NCBI GenBank assembly: GCA_014529385.2
Contig: CM043956.1
Coordinates: 66,700,281-66,764,280 of the forward strand
Length of the DNA stretch: 64,000 nt
Source: Adiantum capillus-veneris
Taxonomy: Eukaryota > Streptophyta > Polypodiopsida > Polypodiales > Pteridaceae
Direction of reading: 5' to 3'
A program made the position numbers and the translations under genes. Shown in pieces: positions 44,150 to 56,038 of the stretch; the stretch's first letter is position 1, and each line of letters begins with the position of its first letter. The notes beneath the pieces were generated by a model. It was not told the DNA's origin, did no database searches, and worked only from the letters and a program-made list of their open reading frames with translations.

Positions 44150-46300
44150 CGGGAAGGCTTGGGGCCTCTAGCTATGAGAGGTGGTTGAGAGGAAGAATTA
44201 GATACAGAGAGATAAAAACCAATAAGATACCCGAATGAGCACTATATCATCAAGAACTAAAATAAATTGTATAAGGCTTGGTCAACTGGACTACTTATAA
44301 TCACTTAAATGATAAACAACAATGGGTTAGGTCATTAGATTCAACAATAATATCAACCTGAAACCATTGCTTCCCTCCCAATCATATCATGACATTGGAA
44401 TCATTTCGAGTCTAACCCCTCATAGCCGCATGCGCTTGAGCTCCTCAATGAATGGAGATAGGGTCAAACAATGGCAATTGTTTAGCTGTTGTCGAGCTCA
44501 CCTTCGTTTCTCCAAAATCCTTGAATGCACCCTTATCTGAAGAAATCTTCCGAGGCACCTTAACTTGTATCTTTCATCAATTTTCTTGCTTAATTATCCT
44601 CAAGATATAGCAAAATAGGAAAAAAAGTTATAAAATATATTTACATGATATTTATATAGACTTAGAAAGTATGGCTAGAATGAGAGCTTAAGAAAGATAA
44701 AATGGATTGATCAGCATGGGTCCTTAGAGCAAAGTAAATTGAAGCTTATGTTGGCAAGTTATAGAGCTTAAGCATAAGATAGTGAAGCATAAGATAAAAC
44801 TGGAACGAGAGGGAGAAAACCTTAATCGTACTTAAGTTAATCGGATTTCCTTGAGCGAGAAGAGCTATGGATATCCGAAATTGAATGATACTTATTATGG
44901 ATTGAGGGAGAGCGAGAGATTAACGGCTATCATTGCTTGATTGAGATGGCTCGAGAGAGTTTGTGGGCTTGATTGAGATAGCTTGTGAGAATGTTCATTA
45001 AGTATTAGGGGGAGAGAGAGATTACCTTCCTGTAGGTTTTGATTCTCCTCCTTTGAAGCTCCCCATCATCCATGGCATCACTCCCTTTTGTATGCAGCTG
45101 GCACATCAGCTCTCCTTCATGCTCGCTGCACCCTTTGCAGCTCCGAAGCCACTCACCTCAGTGACCACCTCTTCTCCTTCTCTCAAATGCTCCCCACTGT
45201 GTGTTGCTCATCCCTCCCCTTCTATTGCAAATTTGACTTCTATCTCCGACACCTTGAGGTCGTGCCCCCCTCTGCTTATCTTACGGCCCTTGGCCCCCAA
45301 CTGATGGCGCAAACTCCCCTTCCATGCCGTTGACGGCCTCCGGCGGCTCCTCAGACTTGGCACCTCTCCTGCCTACTATCGCTCCCCCTTATGGCCTCTC
45401 TCTTTACATGCCCTGGACGACCTCCCTCCTGCAAGTGTCACCCTCCAGCCCCCTTCCGTTTGCTTCTTTAGCGCTTCTCCTACATGCATATAATGCCAGC
45501 GGCTCCCAGTTAGCGCCCGTCATGCAGTTGGCGGCACTCCTTGTATGTCAATCCTATGTCAGCTGCAGTGTCGCCCTTTTTTCCTCCATGCACTCGTGCT
45601 CCCCCCTTCGATTTGAAGTAGCTGGCGGTCCAACTCGATGTCCTGCATGGCAGCGCTGATGGGCCATAGCTTCATAATTTAATTCAATATGGTATTAAAT
45701 AATCTCGTATAAGTCATTGTTCCCACTGCCTTGAGCTTTGGACAGGGATTATACTCCCCCAATGAGCGGTCACCTTTTCTTGGGCAGCTCTTTGACCTCG
45801 TCAATGAATGGCCTCACATCTTGAACGGCCATAATGGGCTTACATGTCCGCCATTGCTTAGCTCAACATTTATATCCAATAAGCTCCATATCTTGACCAA
45901 CAAGCATTGGTATGCACAAAACATGTCTCCAATATCCATTAATTAGCATGTATACTCGATCAAAACATAATTTTCTCCTCTGGCTGCATTTGGTGGTACA
46001 TAAAGCTCATCATATTTGGCAATCATACTCTAAAGAATGCCGCATTTGGCTTACTTATCAACTATGGCAATGTTGAGCATGATATCAAACTGTATTCACA
46101 CCCGACCTTTGAACACACTTCATCTGCATCTTTGGTCCTGTTTCCCACCGTGGAAGCGGAGCTACACGACAATGCCCATCATTCTAGGGCTATCCATTTT
46201 TTCATTGCACACTAAGTAATACACTCTCTATTGTGTGCCTTGAGCTTCCTTCGTCTTCTCCAAAAGCTGTGTGTGTTTTCTTGTAACTCTAATTCCAATA
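44150..46300. other. no gene recognised; copia LTR expected at right edge
   Basis: Pro/Ser/Leu-rich plus-strand frames at 45053-45304 and 45324-45659 look like composition artefacts. The copia 5' LTR should end near 46300, before the primer site, but I could not fix its start (a TGATGGGCC at about 45657 is one candidate). Confidence 0.35.
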
Positions 46301-46302
46301 AT

Positions 46303-46314
46303 TGGTATCAGAGC
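46303..46314 (+). promoter_or_regulatory. copia primer-binding site (initiator tRNA-Met)
   Basis: TGGTATCAGAGC, the exact complement of the plant initiator tRNA-Met 3' end, continuing AGGTT. It is placed 360 nt before the copia gag start, so the 5' LTR ends at about 46300. Confidence 0.85.
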
Positions 46315-46661
46315 AGGTTGCATCCTCCGAGGCTTAGTCATCAGTAGCTCCAGCAAACGCCTGTTCACTTTCTCCGCTTTCAGTGAGCTTTAGTGAGCAT
46401 TCGCACGTCGAAAAATAATTTGGGATAGCTCTAAGAGCTAAGTCTGGTCAGATTTCTGATTTGGGCTCATTTTGGCCTCTGTTTCCACTATAAGCAGTAC
46501 TGCACAGGCTATTTTGTCATTTCATGCAAAATTTTTATCAATGTAATTTTTTGCATAACAGGTCTCTTCCAGTCTTCTACGGTTTGTGCTATATGGCACG
46601 TGATGTTCCCGCTTTCTTTGTCCTCGTTTTGGGTAGTTTCACATCACGTGCAATATTTACC

Positions 46662-48285
46662 ATGGCTGATAACAACACATATGTGTTCAAGATGTTTGCT
46701 GATGAGGAAAGATTGGATGGGGACAATTACCCTATGTGGGCTTATATGATGCAACATGTTCTTGTGTCAAAGGGCGTTTGGGATATTGTGCAGGGCATTG
46801 ATATACGTAATGGTTCTGAGGATACAGGCAATGTTGAGGATATTGCAGGTCTTGTTGCTACAAGGATTGTTGTTGTTAGAGTTTTTTTGTCTACGATTGA
46901 GCAAGTTTGTTGGGATGTAAAAGATGTGCAGCCTCATGCATTAATTGTGTTGTCTGTGAAGCGCACTATGACTCCCCACATTCATTCAGAAATCTGCAAA
47001 ACAGGCTTGGAATACTTTGGCTAGTCTGTATGCAAGTCATAATGAGACAAAAATTGCATTCATGCGTAAAGACCTCGAGTCAAAGATTATGCATGAGGAA
47101 GATGACATGGACACTTTCCTTGCTGGTGTCAAGGATATCAATGAGCAACTTATTTTTGCAGGTGAAGTCTTTTTTGATAGCTTCCTTGTGCAGACTGTTC
47201 TTTATGCCTTGATAGATTCTTACCAGACTTTTGCTAGTACTTAGAGACTTATGACCCAAGGAAGTCCTGAAGTTCAAGTTTGATGCAAAATGCCTATTTC
47301 TATTGCAGTAGTCACTTTCCACAAAAACAGGACTAGATAGTGTGCAATTGAACATGCCTTTATTATAGCTTAAAGAAAAGGTGGTAACAGCAATGTAGCC
47401 ACTTCTCATGGTTCTTCTGTGAGTGGTAAATCACCTATTCCTAATTCTTCTGCTCGCAGTAATTCGTCTGGGAATTATGCTCAAAATACTGGTGATAATG
47501 CTAAAAAGAAGATGCATTTTCATTATTGTAAAGCTAATGATCACTTGATCAAGCAGTGTCCTAAGTTGAAGGCCAAAGAGGCTAAGAAGAAAGAGTGTGG
47601 TTCCACTAGAAATGAGCTATTATTGATTCTTCTATGAAAGGAGACCGTGATGCTGATGTTGATGCAGATAGGACTTTTAGTGCAGAGTGTACCTATAATC
47701 TTGTTGTACATGATGCATGCATGCCAGATGCTGCAGATTCATATGTGTGTTATTTTGACAATGGTGCTACAAAGCACATTACCTCACATCGTGATTTGTT
47801 CACCTCTCTTGAGTCTGTCCCTCATGGGAATACAGTTATTTGTGTCAAAATGCCTCTTATCCGGTTCACGGAGTTGGAAATATTGTGCTTACTGCTGCAA
47901 ATGGTAGTTCTTTCATATTTGTTGATGCATTGTATGTACCTAGGAGAAAGAAGAATGTTTTGTCTGTATCTGCACTTGCTAGACTTGGACTTGTACTCAA
48001 ATTTGTGGATGACAGATGTACAGTACGTGATCTTAGTTTCGGTGATGAAATTGTTGCATCTGGCATTTTATGTCGTGGGCTATATAAGATCACTTTATAT
48101 GACAAGTATGTGTTGAATTTTGCAAATGCAGTTGTGGACTCAAAGGCTATTTCATATGCAAAACTCTGGCATGCAGGTTTTGGACATCTAAATTTTACCA
48201 GTTTACTACATTTGGAGAAATTTGATCTGGTTGCTTCTTTTCTGCCTCTTGAAGCACCTGTCAAACATGTTTGTGAAGGTTGTTA
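46662..48285 (+). pseudogene. Ty1/copia gag-protease-pre-integrase remnant
   Basis: It starts MADNNTYVFKMFADEERLDG and runs over the typical copia Gag opening (LDGDNYPMWAYMMQHVL...GVWDIV). After a frame change comes the UBN2-type region (AKQAWNTLASLYASHNETK...MDTFLAGVKDINEQL). A degenerate zinc knuckle (HFHYCKANDHLIKQC, first Cys lost) follows, then protease with CYFDNGATKHIT (DNGA for DSGA). The pre-integrase domain includes ALYVPRRKKNVLSVSAL and LWHAGFGHLN...VCEGC. There are at least four frame shifts or stops. It ends abruptly at about 48285, where repeat R2 begins at CCTTCATC; integrase, RT and 3' LTR are absent. Confidence 0.9.
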
Positions 48286-48620
48286 CCTTCATCTACTAAT
48301 ATCTCTCTCATCCTGGCTTCAATTGCCAATCTAAAAAAACCAACAGGATCCATAAATCAAGCACTACACATATGTAGCTCCAAACACACTTAGACTACTT
48401 GGCACCACATGCCCGATCCTTCTCGGTTATGTAATCATCTCCAACTTCAAAGCTCCATATCTTGCACATCGTGGCTGCGTTTGACGAGCCATCTAAACCT
48501 GCTCCTTCAGCACTTCAAGCTCTACATATGGAGGCAAAAAGACTCCACCTTGAACACCCTTCATCTGCCACCATAATTGGCTCTCTTTGGTGTCCTTTAG
48601 GTCTATAGAACCGCCTTATC
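48286..48620 (+). repeat. interspersed repeat copy R2, fused to copia fragment
   Basis: Diverged copy of 43556-43889. Its first bases (CCTTCATC) form the junction with the copia pre-integrase coding sequence; the shared short word suggests microhomology joining. Confidence 0.75.
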
Positions 48621-50100
48621 CATACACATCAACTGTTGCCTGTCTACCCAGGATCTTTGTAGCTGCTCCAACCCATTTTCAATATGCACCTGCTGATTTG
48701 CACATGCTTGTTTGTTCCATCTTCTATTGTCGACACACTTTGCCTGCACCAATATACTGACTTAGAGCATAATTTTGGCCTTCCAAAGGTCCTCTCATGA
48801 AATTGGGGCTATTCTCGTAGAACTTGACAACCACAAATGACTCTATACGGTGACTCTATTTTTTTTTTTGGCTCCTTAGCTCGATTAAATCTGCCTAACT
48901 TGAGTCCTCTACAATAACATTGAGACCAAGATTTTAGATGTCCCAATTGTGTCCATTCCACCTAGTTTGACACATTTAGTTGATCTACGTGAAAATTTTG
49001 AAGTTACTTGAGGTTTTGAATGCTTATGTCTCAAGAATTAAAAATCAATGTTTCCCATATGCAGTTTTGAATATTTGAAATGATCCAATAATTGTTGATT
49101 ACCAAAGCACTTCTACTTGCCACCTTGAGTCCTCAATGGAGAGGGTAAGATATGTATCACTTTCTAAAAATCACAAATACATCAAAACCATATTTTTATT
49201 TGTATACAATGATATGCTTGAAATGGCCATCTCAAAACACGTAAAACTTTCTATTATTTTATATACTCTCAAGTAGATTTTTTTACACATGAAACTTGCA
49301 ATTATCTTAGCACAATTGTGCAAAAGTCATGTAAAATTTTTAGGAGGTCTCTTCAAAAAAAATTTAGCTTGTAAAGTCAATTTTTTCAAATTATCAATCG
49401 CACTTTTATGACGATCCACTTGATGAGTATAGTTCTTGATCATAATGGATTCTAAATTACAAGGTTATATTTTCAAAAGACTCTCTAGCTAACATGTTTA
49501 AACATATCAAGAGGGTTTTCTTAAATACAAGGTGTGATGCAAGTAGCACTTAATCTAAAATTTTAAAAAAATATTGGCACCAAACTAGTGTTAAAACATT
49601 TGTTGTCACACTAAAGTATTAAAGAAATGCAACAATGAATTATTTAGATTACAATATATTCCAAAATATGAAAAATGATGGAGAGAAAAACACTTGGCAA
49701 CATCAAGTAAGAAATCGAAAAAAACAAAGTGAAATTAAAAAAATACCCAATACCCCTTTTTAAATAAAAAAAGAGAGATAAACAAACGTCAACACCCTCT
49801 TACAGGGACCTACAGGGAAGATTTTTATCCCTAGCTTGCCATGTGCCATCAATATGCAAGCTTTAGCCAGTGGTCCAGAGATGCACCCAAAATCCAACAC
49901 TTTACTGAAGACTACAAGCTAAACGATACAACAAAAGATGTCTATCAAAGACCCCATCGGCTAGAAGTCGTTGAACATCATGAGTAATTGTATATTGCAG
50001 CGTGGAACAGACTAAGTCTTCAGTCTTACGCGGGGTCTTGACTCCGAGGAAGTGAAGTGCCGTAGGGGGAGTGAATTGCCGTGGGAAGCAAGACATGTCT
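48621..50100. other. no gene recognised
   Basis: AT-rich anonymous DNA without motif-bearing frames. Confidence 0.5.
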
Positions 50101-50111
50101 CTGAATGCAAT

Positions 50112-50118
50112 TATAAAT
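50112..50118 (+). promoter_or_regulatory. TATA box candidate upstream of the secreted-protein gene
   Basis: TATAAAT lies 58 nt before the preferred ATG at 50176. A start site 25-35 nt downstream would leave the ATG at 50143 almost at the cap, which favours 50176. Confidence 0.35.
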
Positions 50119-50175
50119 GGAGCGCCATAGGGAGTAGGATGGATGAAGAGCAGGCTGATAATCCTTTTGTTCAAT

Positions 50176-50898
50176 ATGGCTATGCAATTGCAGCTTATGT
50201 TTCTACTACTAGTATTAGTGCAGGGAGCCTATTCTCTGTCCATAACATGCACGATCAGCTCTACATCCTCCACCAGCCTGGCTACAAACGTTACCACCAC
50301 CAGCGGGTGGTTCTCCTGCTGCTCCACTCAAGAGCCCACCATCATTCTCGGCGGTTGCTCTGTGGATTCCACCTTTTCGCCTACCATCACCACCACTACC
50401 ACCACAGGCGCTGCTACTGAATCTACCTACTCTTGTTATTTTGTTGATACCTCAGAAAACAGCACGCCCGCCCACTTGCTTGAGGAAACCAGTGATTGTA
50501 GAGGGCTCGTCTCCATCGCCAGCACACCATCCTCCATCTCCATTGATGGCAACAACTCCTGCTCTCTCAACGCCACCGTCACTACTGATAACACCACGAA
50601 AGGGCTCCTCGACCTTCAATATGTCGAAGTTTTGCACTGTGTAAGCACTAATTCCACCATCGCTGGTGCGCAATCCCCTAAAGCCAGTACCCCGACGAGC
50701 TTCTGCTCTCTTGTGTCTACATTGAAGGACGGCCCTACTACCCTCCTTACATCGCAGGCTACCACCGATTGCACCACTGTTGTCAAAACTGCTTCTAGCT
50801 CCACCTCTAGTCTCGTTCAAAAGTCTTACGGCGTTTGCTTCCTCAACAGTACTATTACCCTTGTCAACACGACTCATAAGGAGGCTTTGCTTATGGCG
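50176..50898 (+). CDS. putative secreted Ser/Thr-rich, N-glycosylated protein (possibly partial)
   Basis: Not recognised. From ATG 50176 the product starts MAMQLQLMFLLLVLVQGAYS, a clear signal peptide with likely cleavage after GAYS or LS. The mature part is about 220 residues, very rich in Ser and Thr. It has regularly spaced Cys residues (pairs such as WFSCCS, YSCYF, TSDCRG, NSCS, LHC, SFCS, TDCT, VCFL) and many N-glycosylation sequons (NVT, NST, NNS, NAT, NTT, NST, NTT). It probably enters the secretory pathway and sits in the cell wall or apoplast (inference). At 50898/50899 the reading GCG-GTAAGC looks like a splice donor, so the last five codons before the TAG (50914-50916) may be intronic and a further exon may exist. 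Base composition is more GC-rich than its surroundings. This is the best host-gene candidate. Confidence 0.5.
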
Positions 50899-50916
50899 GT
50901 AAGCTCTCCCTTTTAG

Positions 50917-51923
50917 CCAATAGATGTAGCCCATGAACTAGGGAGTGAAGTAGTATTACATGATTCACCACTAGTTCACCCCTAGTTCTCTAGGTTTATT
51001 GAATGGTCAAGATTGCCGTCTATCCCTGCTTGTACAAATCAATGTTCATATGCGCTAGTTCTAGTGGCTCCCTTCAATAAACATCTTCCTAAGTAACTTG
51101 GCGCTTCCTTTTTTTCTCTCTCTCTATCTCTAAGACGAACTTTTTCTCTCATGTATCCTTGGATCTTACCATGTATCTTAATGTTCATCTAGTGTTCCAT
51201 CCACTTTTATCTGGTCTTGAGAGCCTCCTCCTCACTTTGTTAGTAGTGGAATCTCTTTAATTTTATCAAAAAAATAATCTTTTGTTTGAATGCAATATCA
51301 AGAGGGGTTTTCAAGATCCTTTTTTTTAATTTATCAATTAATAAAAAGGGCCCATTTTCTTCATGAAGATATGTTAAGAAAGATGTTCTGTAATAGCCCA
51401 TGAATGTATGTTATATATGTGGTTTCTTAATTGTACATCTCCTTGAGCTGTGTATCCTATTTCATGCAAAAGAACACTCTATCGAGAATCGGAGAAACAT
51501 TGACTTTTCCATGTGGCTCTATACAACAAGATTAATCCAATGATCCACAATTTCTCACAACAAGCTTAAGTCAATGGTCCAAGAGCGTTTTAGGCATTCT
51601 CAAACACTAGTTTGGTAATATAAAAAGACATAAAATTGTCCTTTTTGGGCTTGGAAAAAATTCAATACTCCTTCTATATGTATGAAGTTTTAAGCATCTT
51701 TAAACGAGCTTGATGCTAAGAACCCATTCTACATTTAAAAAAATAATTATCATATTTATTTCTTGATTCCTAGGTAATGAAAAGCTTCCAAAGCCAATGT
51801 AGTGTTGCATTTGACTGAAAAAACATATTTTTATGATTAGCCCAATGCTACACCATATAGAGAATTTTTCATGAAGCCAATCTATTTTTCTCGTTAACTT
51901 GAATGGATTCCTAATGTAGGTAT
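50917..51923. other. no gene recognised
   Basis: Contains possible 3' sequence of the preceding gene; no second exon identified. AT-rich. Confidence 0.4.
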
Positions 51924-53537
51924 TGATAGACATTTTTTGGCTATCCCTACCTTTTCCATAGTGAGCTACCTCACCCTACCAAAATCACCTAAAAATCGTG
52001 GCTATCCCTATCTTTTCATTGTACGTAGGCGTGTGTGAGTTAGGGAACTTTTCCCGTATGTCCTTAAAAACCCTCACTTAGCTAGTCGTTGGGCTAGTTG
52101 AGCCAAAAAATAAATAAAAATAAAATCCAAAGTATATTATGACCCTTTGTTGTATAAGTATTTCATTGTAAATAGGGCCTAAATATAAGGATTTTATTAT
52201 AATTATTTTGGTATTTATTTAAATATTTTTATCTATGTGTGTATTATCTATTTAAGTATGGTATGTACATTTACTCACCATTACCATGATCTTTCTTACC
52301 TATGTATTCTATAAAAAATCATTTTATGCAAGCTTCTCTTATTTTTGGTGTGAATCCACTCCAGGGAAAAATTTCAAAAATACCTCTCACCATCAGTCAT
52401 TTCATCCCACTAAATTATTATTTCTTATAGGTATTATTTCTCAGCTCTTGTAAATAAATATACAACAATAAAAACAAATGAGGATCCTCCTCATTTGATT
52501 CCCTATATTTTCATATATATATATTTTTTATATATATAGCTAACACTTTTCTAGATTTCATGAATTGTTTATATATACTAACCTATTTTCTTCCATCATA
52601 TCCATTTATTTTATTTATGCATAATCCACAACCATGCATATTTTCAAACCCCTAAGAATCTATAAGATCAGGATCTCATGCAAGGAGGGTCTCACTCTTG
52701 GAGGATTATGCAAATTCAACAAAGGGGGCCACTAAAGACTTTTCTAGGAGAAACAACTGGCATTTTGGTAGGATTTTTAGCGTCCACCTCCATTCCAAAT
52801 TTGAGGCTGTGACCAAAATGAAAAATGTAGCTCACAAGCTGAATAATCACCTCAAATGTTTTCATAATTTTTTGAGCTGCCACAGGTGATCAGATATGAT
52901 ATTTTTTGTGGGAGCAAGTCTGTGGACACTTAATTTCTCACAAGTCACCTTAGTCTTCTCTCACCTCCATTCACTTCCACACACACTCACACGCACACAC
53001 TCATTCCTCTCCATCCCGCACTCAAACCTACACCTTCCATGGTTTCTCTCACCCTCTTCACCATTAACCTCCCCTCTTACTTCCATAGAGCTCTCCCGTA
53101 CGAGCTCTACATGTACTTACACCATCTCTATGCCTCTCTCTATTACCTCTAACCACAAATCCTTTTACCTCTTCTCTATATACATAAAATCCAACATATA
53201 AAACCATGATTAATCTCTACTAATTGAAAATTATTATCAACCATTTCATCATGGTGATTCAACCTTGGCGACGACAACGCAAGAAGAGAAGAAGAAGAGG
53301 ATCGACAGTCATTTTGAGAACCTATCCAAGTAAGTCGAAAACCTCTTCAAGCTTCACCATTGAAAGAATTTCCTCACTATATACAACCATCTTACTTCAA
53401 CCATCCACCTCATTCTGCCCATTGTAAATCTATTATTAACTTTTTAGTGATTAGTAACACTAACTACTAGCATACTAGCACAAAATAGCCATTGACCTAA
53501 CCATAAAAGACACGTCACGTCAAGACATGTGCATAGT

Positions 53538-53596
<59 letters not shown>

Positions 53597-54616
53597 TCCT
53601 TAAGACTCTACTTTCACCTTATCTACCATCAATAATGCTTTTTTTAAATCCACATCCATGACTCTAAGCAGACAAAGAAGGCCCGCAATGTTTTGATATT
53701 AAAAAGAAAACATAATCCTGATTTGTTAGCTTGTAAATTAGAATTTCCAATAATCTTAATGAGAGGTCTCCAACCTATCAATGAGCCCCTCTCATTCTTG
53801 TAAATCATCTCCAATATCTCACATAGCACCCCAACACTTTATTTGTGATGAGAGACTTAGGCATAGCAACCACTTTGTGAGCTTCACCTTTGGTGTGAGA
53901 GAAGCCTTCAAGCTACAAATTGCAAGTGAGAGTCTGAGTTTAAAATCTCAAAAAAACTATTGTATATGTTTCTCCATCATCAATAATTGAGGTTTGGTGC
54001 ATCAAAGGCGTGATTCGACGTTCAAAGCTTTGTCCTTCCATTTGTGCAATACAGCTTGGTGAATTCAAGGTGACTTGTGTATTTTAAGTTTCTATCATTT
54101 GATCTTGTTTCAGAAAGTGTTTTAGTGTGTTCTTCATTGCCAATTTTGTGTCCATTGTAATAGGGTATTGTGGTGAGAGGTCTCCCACACCCTAAGATAG
54201 TATGTGTGTGTTGGTAATGTTTAACATTCACTAAGCATTGAGTTAGCTTTGTATAAGCTCTACGATAACATCATAACAAACCATCTCCATTTGAAAGTAA
54301 CCACAAAGTATTACACATGAGTTCCATTCCTCTCTTTTTGCCCTTTGCTCTGACTCTCTCTTACGCCATTTGGTGTGTGTCTTTGTGTGAGATTTCTTAT
54401 GTGCGTTTTGTTGCACCTCCTCTTGGTTGTGACAAAATCTCTCTTACATCCTAGTTCACATTCCATAACTAGGTGGTGCCTCTATCTTGTTTGAATTTGG
54501 CTGTAAGTTTGTTGTTGTATTGTGCTTGTGGTTTCCCTAGCCCCAATTGAGCAGCACGAAAGCCTTGAGGAGTGTTTAGAGGTCTCCTCTCTTATTGCCC
54601 ACCCCAACCTACCTCA
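51924..54616 (+). repeat. 5' LTR of plus-strand gypsy element
   Basis: 2,693 bp, TGATAGACATTTTTTGGC to CCTACCTCA. Matches 60532-63128 throughout, with many substitutions and indels. Contains a (TC)n run (53540-53595). CTCTATATACATAAAA at about 53175 is a possible TATA region. Short frames inside it (53251-53427, for example) appear in both LTRs only because LTRs are copies. Confidence 0.88.
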
Positions 54617-54640
54617 ATTTTGGTTCTCCCACTGAGGAGG
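54617..54640 (+). promoter_or_regulatory. primer-binding site region of plus-strand gypsy element
   Basis: Just after the LTR end (CTCA): ATTTTGGTTCTCCCACTGAG, then GAGG. Very similar to the site in the minus-strand element (TTTTGGTGCTCCCACGGAGG), although the adjoining LTRs differ. Primer tRNA not identified. Confidence 0.6.
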
Positions 54641-54705
54641 AACTTGTGTCGATTGTTGTTACATATTGTATGAATGCGTAGCTTTAGCATAATCAAGTAG
54701 ATTGC

Positions 54706-54936
54706 ATGAATCACGAGAATTTTTTTGATCCTTCCATTCCCATTTCAAGGCAAAAGCTACACATCATTATTAGTACTAAGTTGCAATTTCAATGTGTAAT
54801 TCGTAGAATTTTAGGTCCCCGTAGGTTGACTGAGATAAATGCTTCTGTAAATCCTTTTATTTTGCCTATCATTAGGTACGACCTTAGTTTGGATGTCTAT
54901 ATTTTTGTTTTGTTTCAAGCACTAGGGCATGCATAG
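54706..54936 (+). CDS. leader ORF, first module (plus-strand gypsy element)
   Basis: A 76-residue frame upstream of gag. Its second half (RRILGPRRLTEINASVNPFI, then LPIIRYDLSLDVYIFVLF) resembles the next ORF (54940-55164) and ORF0c of the other element in spacing: LxGxxRLxE, PxILPxxxY, SxDVxIFxLF. It looks like a diverged tandem copy of the same module. It ends 3 nt before the next frame's ATG. Function unknown. Confidence 0.45.
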   Translation: MNHENFFDPSIPISRQKLHIIISTKLQFQCVIRRILGPRRLTEINASVNPFILPIIRYDLSLDVYIFVLFQALGHA

Positions 54937-54939
54937 ACC

Positions 54940-55164
54940 ATGGATAATGGCCAAGGAATAGAGGTTTTTCCCTTCCATTTCACTCCACACATTAGACTAA
55001 ATATTGCAATTAGCAAAAAGATCCATTTTCAACAACGTATGGTGTTCATGTTTGGTGCCCAAAGAGTAGAAAAAATTCTTGCATCACCAAACCCTGTCAT
55101 CTTGCCTCTTGTTGACTATCATAGATCATTTGATGTGCATATTTTTTTTTTGTTGTATAATTGA
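54940..55164 (+). CDS. leader protein ORF0c homologue (plus-strand gypsy element)
   Basis: A 74-residue frame, MDNGQGIEVFPFHFTPHIRL at the start, with FGAQRVEKILASPNPVILPL and SFDVHIFFLL. About 40 of roughly 72 positions are identical to ORF0c at 23142-23369 and 6751-6993. It is the only uninterrupted conserved frame in this decayed element. It lies between the primer site and gag, like its homologue. Coding is supported by conservation between families; role unknown. Confidence 0.65.
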   Translation: MDNGQGIEVFPFHFTPHIRLNIAISKKIHFQQRMVFMFGAQRVEKILASPNPVILPLVDYHRSFDVHIFFLLYN

Positions 55165-55227
55165 TTGCAATTTAGAAAACATTATTGTGTAAATTTTTTA
55201 AGAAAGAAAAAACGTGTTGTCACTTTG

Positions 55228-56025
55228 AATGGAGGTCCAACGCTAAATGTCAAGATATCCTCTCTTTTTTGGAGAGCCTGGCGAGGATGCCAAGCTATTT
55301 CTAGCAAATTTCAAAATGGCTTGTTGCATAAAAATAGTGATAGGAGATGAGGAACGCTTATAAATGTTTGAGGTAGTTCTGACGAAGGGTGCTAGCACTT
55401 GGTTTGACTCTCTATCTCAAGAGGTTAAGGGAAACTATAACAAAGTTGTTGATCATTTCAAGTGATACTTCTTTGACCCCAAAACACTCAAAAGCTATGG
55501 CAAGATATTGTTTCTCACAAGCAAAAAGACTTAGATGACTACTATATGTATAAACAAGAGTTTCTACATCTTTGGGCTATAAGGGTGAGATATGTTGATA
55601 ACCCTGGTGATGGTGCAGATCTCCTAAAGAAGGAAAGGTTCATAGTTGGTCCCTTTCCCACACTCAAAATAAAAGTCCAGGCAAGTGCACCTGCTACCTT
55701 TGATGTAGTTAAAACTAGGGCTGTTGAGAAGTATAGAAAACTCAAGTGCCTAAGGGGAGAGGTTCCAATAGAGAGTCCTAGACCCAAGGAAAAATTACAA
55801 GCATCAACATCTAGAGATATTCTTGAGGTAACAGCTCAGGTGATTGAAAAGTTAGATGAATCCTTGAGTAGCTTGTCAATTCACCTTGCACAAGTTGTAG
55901 GTCCCAAGGGACAAACAAAGAAAGCAGAAGAGCGAGAGCCACGACCTAAGCGCCTTTTGCAATGTTGTAATTTCGAAGAGTCTGGAACTGGGATGTATAC
56001 CCCATGGGGAGCCACAGAGACCTAA
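55228..56025 (+). pseudogene. gag: gag, decayed (plus-strand gypsy element)
   Basis: In changing frames: YPLFFGEPGEDAKLFLANFK parallels the start of the intact gag (FPNFYGKPGEVAPDFLDNLE). Then comes MFEVVLTKGASTWFDSLSQE, then a 159-codon frame (55546-56025) covering the rest. The zinc knuckle is reduced to CCNFEESGTGMYTP, having lost most ligands. At least four stops or shifts. Confidence 0.8.
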
Positions 56026-56038
56026 CTTAAATTACCCA

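Noticed and set aside
45053-45659. Pro/Ser/Leu-rich frames on the plus strand
   Set aside because: C-rich composition, overlapping frames of similar length, no motif.
53224-53427. Basic protein (KKRRRRG-containing) conserved at 61763-61969
   Set aside because: The two copies are in the 5' and 3' LTRs of one element, so similarity is expected without coding; no independent homologue seen.
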